Source: Nocardia donostiensis
GTDB lineage: Bacteria; Actinomycetota; Actinomycetes; Mycobacteriales; Mycobacteriaceae
Direction of reading: 5' to 3'
Assembly: GCF_002081715.1 (NCBI RefSeq)
Contig: NZ_MUKP01000043.1
Coordinates: 1-39,471, forward strand
Length of the DNA stretch: 39,471 nucleotides
Positions 24,020 through 32,623 of this stretch are shown here, piece by piece. Position 1 is the stretch's first letter. Each line of letters opens with the position of its first letter. Under the pieces are notes generated by a model. It had not been told where the DNA came from. It worked only from the letters and a program-made list of their open reading frames with translations, and did not search any database. A program made the translations under genes and the position numbers.

Positions 24020-25855
24020 TCACAGGTGCCGACCGCTGGTTCCGTTTGCGAGCAGCGGACGATCGGTGAGCTGGACCGAAGAGATATCGGAGTGCACGGT
24101 CGGCTCGTCATCGGTGGGCGTCGCCTGGTTGTCGCCGAAGTGGTCCGACCCGCGCACGCCGTTTCGCGTGTGATCAGACTCCTCCTCGGACGGGTTCTGA
24201 TCGGCACTCGGATGCCCGGGCGCAGATTCCGGGCTGCCAGTCAGGCGCGGTGCAAGCTCAGCAGATCCCGGCGCGGCCGCCGGTTCCGACCCATCGGCCG
24301 CGATCGGTCCGTCCTGCTCCGCCTGGAGCGCCCGGTCGGAGCCATTCGTGGTCAGCGCGTGGCCCTCGCTCGTGGGCGCGGAGAACGTTTGCTGCCCATC
24401 GGGTGCGATCGATCCGGGGTGCGCCGCCGTTTTCTCCTCGTGTCCGGCAGACGTATTCGCTGCCGGTGCTGGTGCTGGTGCAGCGGAATGGCTCTGCTCG
24501 TGTCCGGTGTCGGAGGGTTCGGCGGGCTCCGGCGCCGGCTGCTCACCGGACCGTATCCGGACGAGCGTCTGCCGCAAAGCCGCAGCCAACCGGGCATCCA
24601 GCTCGGCTTCGTCCTGGTCGACAGCACCGGATGCTGCCGGGCGGCTCGGGGCCGTGCCGGGTTTCTGCGCGGGCGGCGTTATGGCCAGCCCCAGCTCGGT
24701 GAAGGCCGATACGGGCACCGGGGCTGCTGTCTGGTCAGCGGCCGCAGTGCCGGTACCGGCCGGAGGTTGCCCCGCTGCGGCAGCGGTCGCTCCGGCCTGC
24801 CCAGCGGCAGCGGGCACAGCGATCTCCTCCGTCGGCTGCTCAGCGGGATCCGCGGCCGCTGTCTCGGCCCCTACCGCGGAACCTTCACCGGGATGCTGAA
24901 CCTGCGCACCCGCGTGCTCTCCGGGGACGTCGTCATCAACGGGTTTCTCCTCCGCTCGGCGAGCGGTCGAGGGCTGCTCGGTGAGGATGCTCGGCAGGAT
25001 CTGGTTCGCGGCTCCGCCGACCTGGGTGAGCGCCGCCAACCGCGCTTGGAGGTCTTCGTGGTCGGGCACGGCGGCGGTGGCTTGTTCGATTGCACGCCCG
25101 TATCGCTCGGCTACGAGCCGGTGGGTGACGAGCGCGACGCCGATCATGATGGGTGCGATCGCGTGGATACCGATACCGGTGATGTCGCCCGTCTTGATGT
25201 ACGGGAAGGTGTTGAGCGCGATACTCGCGGTCAACAGCACGCCTTCGACGGTGTAGACCTGCCACAGTCTGTCGATCACACCCCACTCGGCGGTATCGCC
25301 GGTGGACAGCATCAGCGCGACCAGCACGGCGCTGATCAGCGCTTCCAGGCCGTAGGACAACCACCACATCGGGTTGGTCACCCCACCCGTGGGCGCGATG
25401 TTCTGCTGCACGGTGACCGCGGAGAACAGCATTGCGAACGCCACCACACCGGCGAGCAGCCCCAGCACCCGCGGTTTGCGTTGATGCAACCGCGCCACTT
25501 TCGCGTGCGGACTGCTGCTGCGCCGCTGCTCCCCGATCGCCTGCGCGGCCCGCAGCAGATCCGCTGCCTCGCGTTCGGCCAGTTCGGAAGCCGTGCGCCG
25601 CACCCGTTCCGCGGCGTCGGCGGCCGCCTGGATACGCGCCCGCTGCTCGTTGCGTTCATGGTCACGCACCAGCTCGGCCAGCGCGCGGGCGTCGGCGAGC
25701 TCCCGTTCCGATAGCGCTTCCAGCAGCGCCGGATCGTCCTGGTGCGCCAACCGTTCATGCGCGGTCTGCACCCGATCCGGCAGCGCACCGGCCACCAGAT
25801 CATCCACCGGCTGCTGCGCCGTCACGGGCGCGGGAGTTGTGAAACGACGGAACAT
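24020..25855 (-). CDS. Membrane protein resembling those of actinobacterial conjugative elements
   Basis: 611-residue protein in three parts. Residues about 20-120 are charged and helical, probably coiled coil (HERLAHQDDPALLEALSERE, then RARIQAAADAAERVRRTASE). Residues about 130-250 contain four membrane segments, including LGLLAGVVAFAMLFSAVTV and YGLEALISAVLVALMLS. Residues about 280-611 are Ala/Pro/Glu/Thr-rich and probably disordered. The four-span core with a QNIAPTG loop resembles DUF2637/SpdB-like proteins of plasmids and integrative elements. This is inference. The start at 25855 has AAAGGTG upstream. No transfer, integrase or replication gene is next to it. Confidence 0.65.
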   Translation of the reverse strand: MFRRFTTPAPVTAQQPVDDLVAGALPDRVQTAHERLAHQDDPALLEALSERELADARALAELVRDHERNEQRARIQAAADAAERVRRTASELAEREAADLLRAAQAIGEQRRSSSPHAKVARLHQRKPRVLGLLAGVVAFAMLFSAVTVQQNIAPTGGVTNPMWWLSYGLEALISAVLVALMLSTGDTAEWGVIDRLWQVYTVEGVLLTASIALNTFPYIKTGDITGIGIHAIAPIMIGVALVTHRLVAERYGRAIEQATAAVPDHEDLQARLAALTQVGGAANQILPSILTEQPSTARRAEEKPVDDDVPGEHAGAQVQHPGEGSAVGAETAAADPAEQPTEEIAVPAAAGQAGATAAAAGQPPAGTGTAAADQTAAPVPVSAFTELGLAITPPAQKPGTAPSRPAASGAVDQDEAELDARLAAALRQTLVRIRSGEQPAPEPAEPSDTGHEQSHSAAPAPAPAANTSAGHEEKTAAHPGSIAPDGQQTFSAPTSEGHALTTNGSDRALQAEQDGPIAADGSEPAAAPGSAELAPRLTGSPESAPGHPSADQNPSEEESDHTRNGVRGSDHFGDNQATPTDDEPTVHSDISSVQLTDRPLLANGTSGRHL

Positions 25856-26374
25856 CAGCAAAGCACCTTTCCGACGATGCAGTGTTCCAGATACCACGCC
25901 ACAAAACGACATCCGGCCGCCAACGACTCCGCCGAACACGACCACTCAGAAGTCGTCACTCGAGCGCCTCGGCAGACCTCGTACGGGACCGCCAGGCTGA
26001 GCCAGCCACCGATCGCGGTGGTGAAGATACGGCTGAGCTGCTGATAGATCAGCGCGACGGCCTTCGCGAGGGACAGTTGTTCGAGCAGGACTCGTGTTGC
26101 GTCACATGGTGTCGCTGCTGCAAGAGCACTCCCGGCTGGCTGTGCCAGCTACAAGACCGAGCAGAGCGGAAGTACCGAATGACCGGCCGACGGACAGTGT
26201 TGACGCAGGACCGGCGACGCGTCCTCGGCATGGATATCGACAGCTGGTACCGATGAATTTGTGCGAGTGCCATCGTCAGCACCAAGGAACAAGGAACAAC
26301 GACCGCTGCGCCGTGCGGAAACGGCCCACGCCGCCCGTAGCGGCAGGCAGCGCTGAACGGAAGGGCTCTCTCAG
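25856..26374. other. Poorly coding region flanking the element-like gene
   Basis: About 520 bases. A plus-strand frame at 25882-26256 reads through most of it. Its early part is low-complexity, its middle has a cysteine cluster (CCVTWCRCC) that looks like a frame error, and its end (MTGRRTVLTQDRRRVLGM) looks protein-like. I recognise no family and there is no ribosome-binding site at its start. I read it as a possible decayed gene end beside the element-like membrane protein. Confidence 0.35.
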
Positions 26375-27022
26375 GTGTCGAATGTCATGTCCCGCGACGA
26401 CCTCTGGGCGATGGCCCACGCCGAACGCGCGGCTCTGGCCGATGACCTGGCCGGCGTGAACGACGGGCAGTGGGCCCGGCAATCGCTGTGCGGACGATGG
26501 ACGGTAGAGGAGGTCGTCGCCCACCTCACTGCCGCGGCGAGCGTCGGCAGACTTCGTTGGCTGACCAGCGTTCTCGGTGCCCGCTTCGATTTCGACAAGC
26601 ACAACGACCGACGCCTGGCCGAGCATCGTGGCGCAACTCCGGCGGAAACATTGGACCTGTTCCGAGCGATCGTCCCCAGCACCACCTCGGCCTCGGGGCA
26701 TACCGCGGCCTGGCTCGGAGAAGTCGTCGTTCACGCCCAGGACATTCGACGTCCACTGGGACTACCGCGCCTGCCCTCGATCGAAGCAACCACCGAGGTC
26801 GCCCGCTTCTACGCCAGCCGCAACTTCACTGTGCCCAGCCGCAGCAACACCGAGGGCCTGCGGCTCGAGGCGACCGACGGCCCGTTCAGCACCGGAACCG
26901 GCCCCTTGGTCAGCGGGACCACCATCGCCCTCACCATGGCGATGGCCGGAAGAGACACCTATTGCAATGACCTCTCCGGCCCTGGCGCACCTATCCTGCG
27001 CAGCCGCTGTACAGGAGCCTGA
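26375..27022 (+). CDS. Maleylpyruvate isomerase-like / DinB-fold mycothiol protein
   Basis: 215-residue protein of the actinobacterial MDMPI (mycothiol-dependent maleylpyruvate isomerase) N-terminal type, TIGR03083-like. The four-helix DinB pattern is visible: LADDLAGVNDGQWARQSLCG, then WTVEEVVAHLTAAA with a metal-site His, and AWLGEVVVHAQDIRRPLGLP with the second His. Such proteins transfer or isomerise substrates using mycothiol. The substrate is unknown. The start is the GTG at 26375, and an ATG four codons later (26387) is possible. The stop is 186 bases before a deazaflavin-type gene in the same direction. Confidence 0.82.
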   Translation: MSNVMSRDDLWAMAHAERAALADDLAGVNDGQWARQSLCGRWTVEEVVAHLTAAASVGRLRWLTSVLGARFDFDKHNDRRLAEHRGATPAETLDLFRAIVPSTTSASGHTAAWLGEVVVHAQDIRRPLGLPRLPSIEATTEVARFYASRNFTVPSRSNTEGLRLEATDGPFSTGTGPLVSGTTIALTMAMAGRDTYCNDLSGPGAPILRSRCTGA

Positions 27023-27057
27023 ATTCTCGACCGCCCGCCACTGGCGCATATGCCCGT

Positions 27058-27075
27058 GGAGTACACCGGTACTCC
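27058..27075. other. Short hairpin between the DinB-like and DDN-like genes
   Basis: GGAGTAC and GTACTCC pair around an ACCG loop, 36 bases after the upstream stop and 134 bases before the next start. It could be a weak terminator or an operator for the next gene. The sequence does not decide. Confidence 0.35.
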
Positions 27076-27208
27076 GAGATCGGACCGATCAGGAAACGAG
27101 AAGCTCGGTGAGCAGCCCGCAACTAGCGTGGCTGTCACAACCCCACCCAGAGCTGTGAACCCGCTCTGGCCTGGGGTTACGAGACGAACCACCCGATCGG
27201 AGGAAGCG

Positions 27209-27679
27209 ATGTCGGAAAACAAGCAGGCCGGCCGCCGGGGACGCAAGACCGGCACTCCTGGGGCGCTGTCACTGTGGTTCCAGCGAAAAATGAACACCCG
27301 CACAAACACCCGTATCCGGCGTAAAGGCAGCAAGTCCATGGGCATGGACCTGCTGATCCTGCACACGATCGGCCGCCGCAGCGGCCTGCCGCGGGAAACA
27401 CCGGTGACCTGGTTCGCCGACGGTGAAGACGCCTGGCTGATCATCGCCTCGGGCGGCGGGAGCAACCATCCGGACTGGTACCGCAATCTGCTGGCGCACC
27501 CCGATCGAGCAGCGATCGAGATGCACGGCCACGACGCCGTGCCGGTGACCCCGCATCGGCTCGACGGCACCGATCGCGAGCGGGCCTGGCAGAGCATCAC
27601 CACCGCCCAGCCCCGCTACGCGAAGTACCAGCGCAAATCTGATCGGGAATACCCGCTTATCCGACTCGCCCGGCGGTAA
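27209..27679 (+). CDS. Deazaflavin (F420)-dependent nitroreductase family protein (DDN-like)
   Basis: 156-residue split-barrel protein. The core is MDLLILHTIGRRSGLPRETP, VTWFADGEDAWLIIASGGGS, NHPDWYRNLLAHPDRAAIEM and then YQRKSDREYPLIRL. The GRRSG and NHPDWYRNL motifs are those of the DDN family, which includes the M. tuberculosis enzyme that activates pretomanid and reduces quinones with F420H2. The natural substrate here is unknown. GGAGGAA lies four bases before the ATG. An upstream in-frame ATG at 27050 runs through intergenic sequence. Confidence 0.92.
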   Translation: MSENKQAGRRGRKTGTPGALSLWFQRKMNTRTNTRIRRKGSKSMGMDLLILHTIGRRSGLPRETPVTWFADGEDAWLIIASGGGSNHPDWYRNLLAHPDRAAIEMHGHDAVPVTPHRLDGTDRERAWQSITTAQPRYAKYQRKSDREYPLIRLARR

Positions 27680-27781
27680 CCGCTTTCGGGAACGCCCACC
27701 GACGAGCGATCACGGATAGTCGCGGCTCGTACGGTGGTAATGGTGCGCCAGAGCCAGCCGGCGGCCGGCGAGGAGGGTGTT

Positions 27782-28195
27782 GTGCGGTTGAGCGGGGACG
27801 AAGCGCGGGCGCGGTTCGCGGGGAGCCGGGTGGCGCGGCTGGCGACGGTTACCGAGGGGGGACTGCCTCATCTGGTGCCGATTGTGTTCGCGGTGGTGGG
27901 GGAGGTGATCTACACCAGTGTCGACGCCAAACCGAAAACGACTACGGCGCTGCGGAGGCTGGCCAATATCGCGGCGAACCCGGGGGTCGCTGTGCTCGCG
28001 GACCACTATTGCGAGGATTGGGCGCAGCTGTGGTGGGTGCGGGCGGACGGGGACGCCCGGATCGCCGGAAACGAGGAAGCGCGTACGGCTCTCACGCATT
28101 TGGCCCAGCGGTACCCGGTGTACACCACGCAGCCCCCGCCGGGGCCGATGATCGCGATCGAGGTCAGGCGGTGGTCGGGCTGGTCCGCGAGTTGA
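27782..28195 (+). CDS. PPOX-class F420-dependent flavin/deazaflavin-binding protein
   Basis: 137-residue split-barrel protein of the TIGR03668 (Rv0121-like) type. It begins VRLSGDEARARFAGSRVARL, followed by ATVTEGGLPHLVPIVFAVVG, IYTSVDAKPK and LWWVRADGDARI, and ends with PGPMIAIEVRRWSGWSAS. These are the family's barrel strands and F420-contact regions. The reaction is not known. The GTG at 27782 has GAGGAGGG four bases upstream and gives the family start. An earlier GTG at 27734 would add 16 residues. Confidence 0.87.
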   Translation: MRLSGDEARARFAGSRVARLATVTEGGLPHLVPIVFAVVGEVIYTSVDAKPKTTTALRRLANIAANPGVAVLADHYCEDWAQLWWVRADGDARIAGNEEARTALTHLAQRYPVYTTQPPPGPMIAIEVRRWSGWSAS

Positions 28196-28213
28196 GCCTC
28201 GGCGGGATCGCGT

Positions 28214-28795
28214 TCATTCCATCGCGAAACGCAGCAGCGCCTGCTTGTCACCCTGCTTGATCTTGCCCTTGCGGTTGAGGACTTCCAGCTGCCAGACGTT
28301 GCCGTTGCGGAAGGCGCGGGCGACAGCGTTGGCGTTGTCGTTGCCGAGCAGCGACGGCCAGATATCGGCGACCTGCTGGCTGCTGCCGCCGGTGGCGTCG
28401 TACACCTTGAACGAAATATTGTTGGCTTTCTCGAAGGAGCTGCCCTTTTTGAAAGCCGCCGCGACGAAGATGATGGCGTCGATGCCGCCGGGAACATCGG
28501 CAAAGGTGACGGTGACGGTTTCGTCGTCGCCGGAGGCGGCGCCGGTCTGCTCGTCACCGGAATGCTGCACCGAGCCGTTGCCCAACGGGTCCAGCGAATC
28601 CAGCCCGGCGAACCGGACCGGCTCGCTGCCCTGCATGAGGATGGCGATCAGGTCCAGGTCGACACCGCGTTTGCGCCGAGCCCAGCCGAGCGGCCCGCCG
28701 CTGGCGCCCGCGGACGGATCCCAGCTCACCCCGACACTCAGTTTGGTGATCCCGGCCAGATCCGCGGCACCGTCTTCTTTTTTGAGCGTGATCAT
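28214..28795 (-). CDS. TerD family stress protein
   Basis: 193-residue TerD-domain protein. MITLKKEDGAADLAGITKLS begins the domain, followed by VGVSWDP, DLDLIAILM (acidic Ca2+ site), GSVQHSGDEQTGAASGDDET and VTFADVPGGIDAIIFVAAAF. TerD proteins bind calcium and are linked to tellurite resistance and general stress. The ATG at 28795 was chosen over an upstream frame to 28945 because the domain begins there. It is divergent from the GNAT gene and convergent with the PPOX gene, with an 18-base gap. Confidence 0.93.
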   Translation of the reverse strand: MITLKKEDGAADLAGITKLSVGVSWDPSAGASGGPLGWARRKRGVDLDLIAILMQGSEPVRFAGLDSLDPLGNGSVQHSGDEQTGAASGDDETVTVTFADVPGGIDAIIFVAAAFKKGSSFEKANNISFKVYDATGGSSQQVADIWPSLLGNDNANAVARAFRNGNVWQLEVLNRKGKIKQGDKQALLRFAME

Positions 28796-28894
28796 GAGAT
28801 TCAGGCTACCGATGAGATCTGTTCCAGGTCGGCGGACCGCGCAGCGCCCGAAAGCGCTTGCTGTGGTACTCAGGTTGAGACAGGAAGGAGACAG

Positions 28895-29437
28895 ATGATC
28901 GCCGAACAGCTGCCGTGCACCGACGGTGATGTGCGGGTGCGGCAACTACGCCACGACGATGCCGAGGCGTTCGCGCGCGGCACCGACGACGAAGCTGTCA
29001 AGAGGTACGGGCACCTCCCGCTCCCCGAATACACCCCGGAAATCGTCCGCGACCAGATCGACGGGGTGATCGCCGACGGGCTTGCCGACGGATCACTGGC
29101 GGTGCTGGCGATCGCCGACGCGGAATCGGATGAGTTCCTGGGCAGTATCGTGCTGTTCGATTTCAGTACCGACCGCGCCGAAGTCGGCTTCTGGCTCGCC
29201 CCGTGGGCGCGGGGACGCGGTGCGGCGCAGCACGCGCTCCGCGCGATCGCCCGTGCCGCAGCGGCACGCGGGTTGAGCAGGCTGGACGCCAGGACTGTTC
29301 CCGAGAACACCGGTTCGCGGAAAGTGCTGGAAGCCGGGGGATTCACGCAGGTCGGTGAGCCGACGGTCACTACAGCGCCGTCGGGAGCGGAGTTGACTTC
29401 GCTGGCATACACCTGTTCCCTGTCCGGCGCGTCGTAG
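28895..29437 (+). CDS. GNAT family N-acetyltransferase
   Basis: 180-residue acetyltransferase of the RimJ/RimL-like subgroup (Acetyltransf_3). It has VRVRQLRHDDAEAFARGTDD at the start, GSIVLFDFSTDRAEVGFWLA in the middle, the acetyl-CoA loop PWARGRGAAQHAL, and VPENTGSRKVLEAGGFTQVG at the end. The acceptor is unknown. AGGAAGGAG lies five bases before the ATG. It is transcribed away from the TerD gene and ends 38 bases before the convergent osmoprotectant operon. Confidence 0.92.
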   Translation: MIAEQLPCTDGDVRVRQLRHDDAEAFARGTDDEAVKRYGHLPLPEYTPEIVRDQIDGVIADGLADGSLAVLAIADAESDEFLGSIVLFDFSTDRAEVGFWLAPWARGRGAAQHALRAIARAAAARGLSRLDARTVPENTGSRKVLEAGGFTQVGEPTVTTAPSGAELTSLAYTCSLSGAS

Positions 29438-29475
29438 GCGGCTACGGCAAGTAGCGACGTGCCGTAGAAAGGCCC

Positions 29476-30636
29476 TCACCTCTTGGTGACGTACCCGCGC
29501 TGCACCATCCAATCCCGCGCCACCTCGGCAGGTTCGCGGCCTTCGACATCCACCTGACGGTTGAGTTCGGTAATGGTCTCGTTGGTGAGCTCCGCCGATA
29601 TGGGGGCCATGACTTCAGCGACTTCCGGATGGGCTTCGGCGAAATCCTGACGCATGACCAAGGCGGCATTGTATTTGGGGAAGTAGCTCAGGTCGTCGTC
29701 GAGGACCACCAGGCCGAGCGCGGGGATACGGCCGTCGGTGACCGCCACGGAACCGAAACGGCATTGCCCGCCGTCCGCGACGGAGGTGTAGACGAGAGCG
29801 TCTTGCACGATGTTCTTGCGGACGGTGTTGTTGTCGATACCGTATGCGGCGGCCATACCGGGGAAACCATCTTGGCGGACGTTGAATTCGGTGCCGACAC
29901 AGGTGGTGGCCGCGTCCGGGGCCGAGTTCACCAAGCGCGCGTAGTCGGACAGGGTGCGAATACCTTGGGATTCGGCGGTGGCGCGGTTGGTGACCAGGGC
30001 GTAGGTGTTGTTCATCGGCGCCATCGCCGTCCACACCATGCCGTTTTCGGCGAGGTCGGCATCGCAGACGGCTTCGAACTGGCCGCGTTCGGTGGGGACC
30101 GGGATTTCGTTGCCCAGATAGTTCATCCAGCCGGTGCCGGTGTAGTCGTAGGCCAGGTCGATCTGGCCGTGCAGTTGGGCGTCGCGCAGACTGTTGGAAC
30201 CTTGGATATTGGTCAGGTCACGCACGTCTGCCCCCGTCGCGACCATCGCATATTCGATCAGGTAGCCGAGAATGTTCTGTTCGGTGAAATCCTTGGATCC
30301 CACCGTGATCGGGACGCCCTCTAGCTCAGGCACCGGCTGGATACTGCCAGGCCCGACGCGCAACGGAACCGCCCCGCCGGACTCCAGGCCGCATCCGGCG
30401 AGCAACACCAACGCAGCCGCGAGCAAGAGCGCGACGCTCGCATGGAACCACGAGCGCGCCCGGTGTTGTTCGCGCGTCGCTCCGGTGATGTCTTTGTAGC
30501 GGTGTTCCGCAGGGGCGTGGATACGCGGCCGGTCGGAGCGCAGCGGGGGAGTGTTGGTCTCGGCTGCCGCGAGCTCGATCGGCGTATTGCGGCGCTGCTG
30601 ATGGACGGGCAACGATCGCCGGTCTGCGTGTTTCAT
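29476..30636 (-). CDS. Glycine betaine/osmoprotectant ABC importer, binding lipoprotein
   Basis: 386-residue OsmF/ProX/OpuCC-type binding protein. The conserved IPTVGSKDFTE-like start reads ITVGSKDFTEQNILGYL near residue 112, followed by LAYDYTGTGWMNYLG with aromatic ligand-site residues. A membrane segment ends in the lipobox LLAGC (Cys82). The 64 residues before that signal (from MKHADRRSLPVHQQRRNTP) are Arg/Pro/His-rich and abnormal for a lipoprotein. The start is nevertheless supported by the ATGA overlap with the upstream permease gene. It is the last gene of the four-gene operon and captures quaternary-amine osmolytes. Confidence 0.9.
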   Translation of the reverse strand: MKHADRRSLPVHQQRRNTPIELAAAETNTPPLRSDRPRIHAPAEHRYKDITGATREQHRARSWFHASVALLLAAALVLLAGCGLESGGAVPLRVGPGSIQPVPELEGVPITVGSKDFTEQNILGYLIEYAMVATGADVRDLTNIQGSNSLRDAQLHGQIDLAYDYTGTGWMNYLGNEIPVPTERGQFEAVCDADLAENGMVWTAMAPMNNTYALVTNRATAESQGIRTLSDYARLVNSAPDAATTCVGTEFNVRQDGFPGMAAAYGIDNNTVRKNIVQDALVYTSVADGGQCRFGSVAVTDGRIPALGLVVLDDDLSYFPKYNAALVMRQDFAEAHPEVAEVMAPISAELTNETITELNRQVDVEGREPAEVARDWMVQRGYVTKR

Positions 30637-31412
30637 TTCAGCCCCCGTGGTCCGAGAAACTCCTCGGCCAGCGCGCCGAGCCAGTCCACCAGCAGCGCCA
30701 GCGCCACCGCAAGCACCGCACCGACCACCAGCGTCACGTTGTCACGCAGTTTGTACCCGGTGTCGATGAGGATGCCGAGGCCGCCCGCGCTCACCAGGAA
30801 CGACAGCGTCGCGGTACCGACCGCTAAAACCAGCGAAGTACGCAGACCGGCGAGGATATAAGGAACGGCCAGCGGAAATTCGATGCGCCGCAAAACGGTC
30901 CGTGCCGACATGCCCTGCCCGCGTCCGGCGTCGATCAATGTCGGATCGACCTGCTGGTAGCCGAGGATGGTGTTGCGCAGCACCGGCAGCAGCGAATAGA
31001 AGGCGATCGGCGCCACCCCGATCCAGAAACCGGTCCGCGTGGTGACCAGGTAGAACAGCACGATCAGGCCGATCGCGGGAGCGGCCGCACCGATATTGGC
31101 GATACCGACGAAAACCGGTGCCAGCTTGCGATAACCCGGTCGCGTCAACAGTGTGCCCAACGGAACGGCCAACGTCACCACGATCACCACCACGATCGCG
31201 GTGATCAGCATATGCTGCCAGGTGACCTCCGCGATGTTGCGCGCATTGAGACTCGTCTGCTGCGTGACCGTCAACTCCCGGTTGAACGCCCACACCAGCA
31301 CCCCGACCGCCAACACCAACACCAGCGCAGGCTGTAACAACAACCGCAGCCGCTCCGCTCGCCGCTCGGCAGCGGGAGAGGTGCGGGCGCCGACTGCGGT
31401 TGCCGTGCTCAT
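30633..31412 (-). CDS. Osmoprotectant ABC importer, permease (second)
   Basis: 259-residue ProW/OpuC-type membrane permease. Spans begin with LLLQPALVLVLAVGVLVWAF, and the EAA-like cytoplasmic loop reads DAGRGQGMSARTVLRRIEFP. The C-terminal span is LVVGAVLAVALALLVDWLG. The ATG overlaps the ATPase stop as ATGA, and its own stop overlaps the lipoprotein start in the same way. It pairs with the shorter permease encoded upstream to form the membrane channel. Confidence 0.93.
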   Translation of the reverse strand: MSTATAVGARTSPAAERRAERLRLLLQPALVLVLAVGVLVWAFNRELTVTQQTSLNARNIAEVTWQHMLITAIVVVIVVTLAVPLGTLLTRPGYRKLAPVFVGIANIGAAAPAIGLIVLFYLVTTRTGFWIGVAPIAFYSLLPVLRNTILGYQQVDPTLIDAGRGQGMSARTVLRRIEFPLAVPYILAGLRTSLVLAVGTATLSFLVSAGGLGILIDTGYKLRDNVTLVVGAVLAVALALLVDWLGALAEEFLGPRGLK

Positions 31413-32623
31413 CCGCTTCGGTCCTCGCTGCCACCCGACGGTCGCTTATCGGACGCGGTTGCAGGTTCCGTCGAGCTGCTCGCGTGTTCTTCCCTCATCT
31501 GCGACAGATGCCCGACGAGGGTGTCGATGGTGATCAGGCCGGCGTATTCGCCGTGGCGTCCGGTGACCACGGCGGTGGCGGTGCTTTCGGCGAGCAGGGC
31601 TTCCAGCGCGTCCTGGAGAGTCGATTGCAGCGAAACCACCTCGCCTACCGGATTGCCTACCGTTCGCAGCGAGCCCGCGTGCGCCAGCTGAGATACCGAA
31701 ACCCAGCGCAGCGGACGCCGATGTTTGTCGAGGATCAACGCCATCGGCCGGTCGGCGCCATCGAGCGCCCTGCGTAATTCGTCGACCGGTTCGTCCTCGG
31801 CAGCGGTGCGGCATTCGCCCAGCTCCACATCGCGTACCCGGGTGAGGGTGAGTTGTTTGAGCGATGGGTCCGCGCCGATGAAACCGGCGACCGTCTCGTC
31901 GGCCGGGTCGGCGAGAACCGCGGCGGGAGTGTCGTATTGCAGGATGCGTGATTGTGGGCCGAGTACCGCGATCCGGTCGCCGAGTTTGACGGCTTCGTTG
32001 AAATCGTGGGTGACGAACACGATGGTTTTGCGCAGTTCTGTTTGCAGGCGCATCAGCTCGTCCTGCAGCAGGCCGCGGGTGATGGGGTCGACCGCGCCGA
32101 ACGGTTCGTCCATCAGCATTACGGGCGGGTCCGCGGCCAAAGCCCTGGCTACCCCGACTCGTTGCTGCTGGCCGCCGGACAATTGGCGCGGGTAGCGGTT
32201 GCGGAACTCCTCCGGTGCGAGCCCGACCAGTTCCAGCATCTCGTCGACGCGCGCCGCGATGCGTGTGCGGTCCCAGCCGAGCAGTCCGGGGACGGTGGCG
32301 ATGTTCTTACCGACCGTCATATGTGGGAACAGCCCGGCCTGCTGGATCGAATAGCCGATACCGCGCCGCAGCGCGTCCGCATCGATCGACAGCGCATCCC
32401 GGCCACCGATGGTGATGGTGCCGGAGCTGGGTTCGATGAGGCGGTTGATCATCCGCATCGTGGTGGTCTTACCGCAGCCCGATGGCCCGACCAGCACCAC
32501 GATCTCACCCGCCGGGATGGTCAAGCACACGTTGTCGACGGCGGGATCACGCTGCCCCGGATAGCGTTTGGTGACCGAGTCGAGGACGATCTCGACGCCG
32601 GACACGGCTTCGGTGTCAGTCAC
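31409..32623 (-). CDS. Osmoprotectant ABC importer, ATP-binding protein with CBS domains
   Basis: 404-residue ATPase. Walker A GPSGCGKTT is near residue 41, the signature LSGGQQQR follows, then Walker B VMLMDEP and the H-loop VTHDFNEAV. Residues about 275-395 form a tandem CBS region (ALILDKHRRPLRWVSVSQLA and TAVVTGRHGEYAGLITIDTL), which in OpuA-type systems senses ionic strength. The C-terminal tail is low-complexity. The GTG at 32623 gives an 8-base overlap with the upstream permease. An ATG-equivalent at 32668 would extend into it. Confidence 0.95.
   Translation of the reverse strand: MTDTEAVSGVEIVLDSVTKRYPGQRDPAVDNVCLTIPAGEIVVLVGPSGCGKTTTMRMINRLIEPSSGTITIGGRDALSIDADALRRGIGYSIQQAGLFPHMTVGKNIATVPGLLGWDRTRIAARVDEMLELVGLAPEEFRNRYPRQLSGGQQQRVGVARALAADPPVMLMDEPFGAVDPITRGLLQDELMRLQTELRKTIVFVTHDFNEAVKLGDRIAVLGPQSRILQYDTPAAVLADPADETVAGFIGADPSLKQLTLTRVRDVELGECRTAAEDEPVDELRRALDGADRPMALILDKHRRPLRWVSVSQLAHAGSLRTVGNPVGEVVSLQSTLQDALEALLAESTATAVVTGRHGEYAGLITIDTLVGHLSQMREEHASSSTEPATASDKRPSGGSEDRSG

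Noticed and set aside
23990..25714. 574-residue plus-strand frame opposite the element-like membrane protein
   Set aside because: It is rich in Arg and Gly, has no membrane or domain pattern, and mirrors a minus-strand gene with clear transmembrane segments and a ribosome-binding site.
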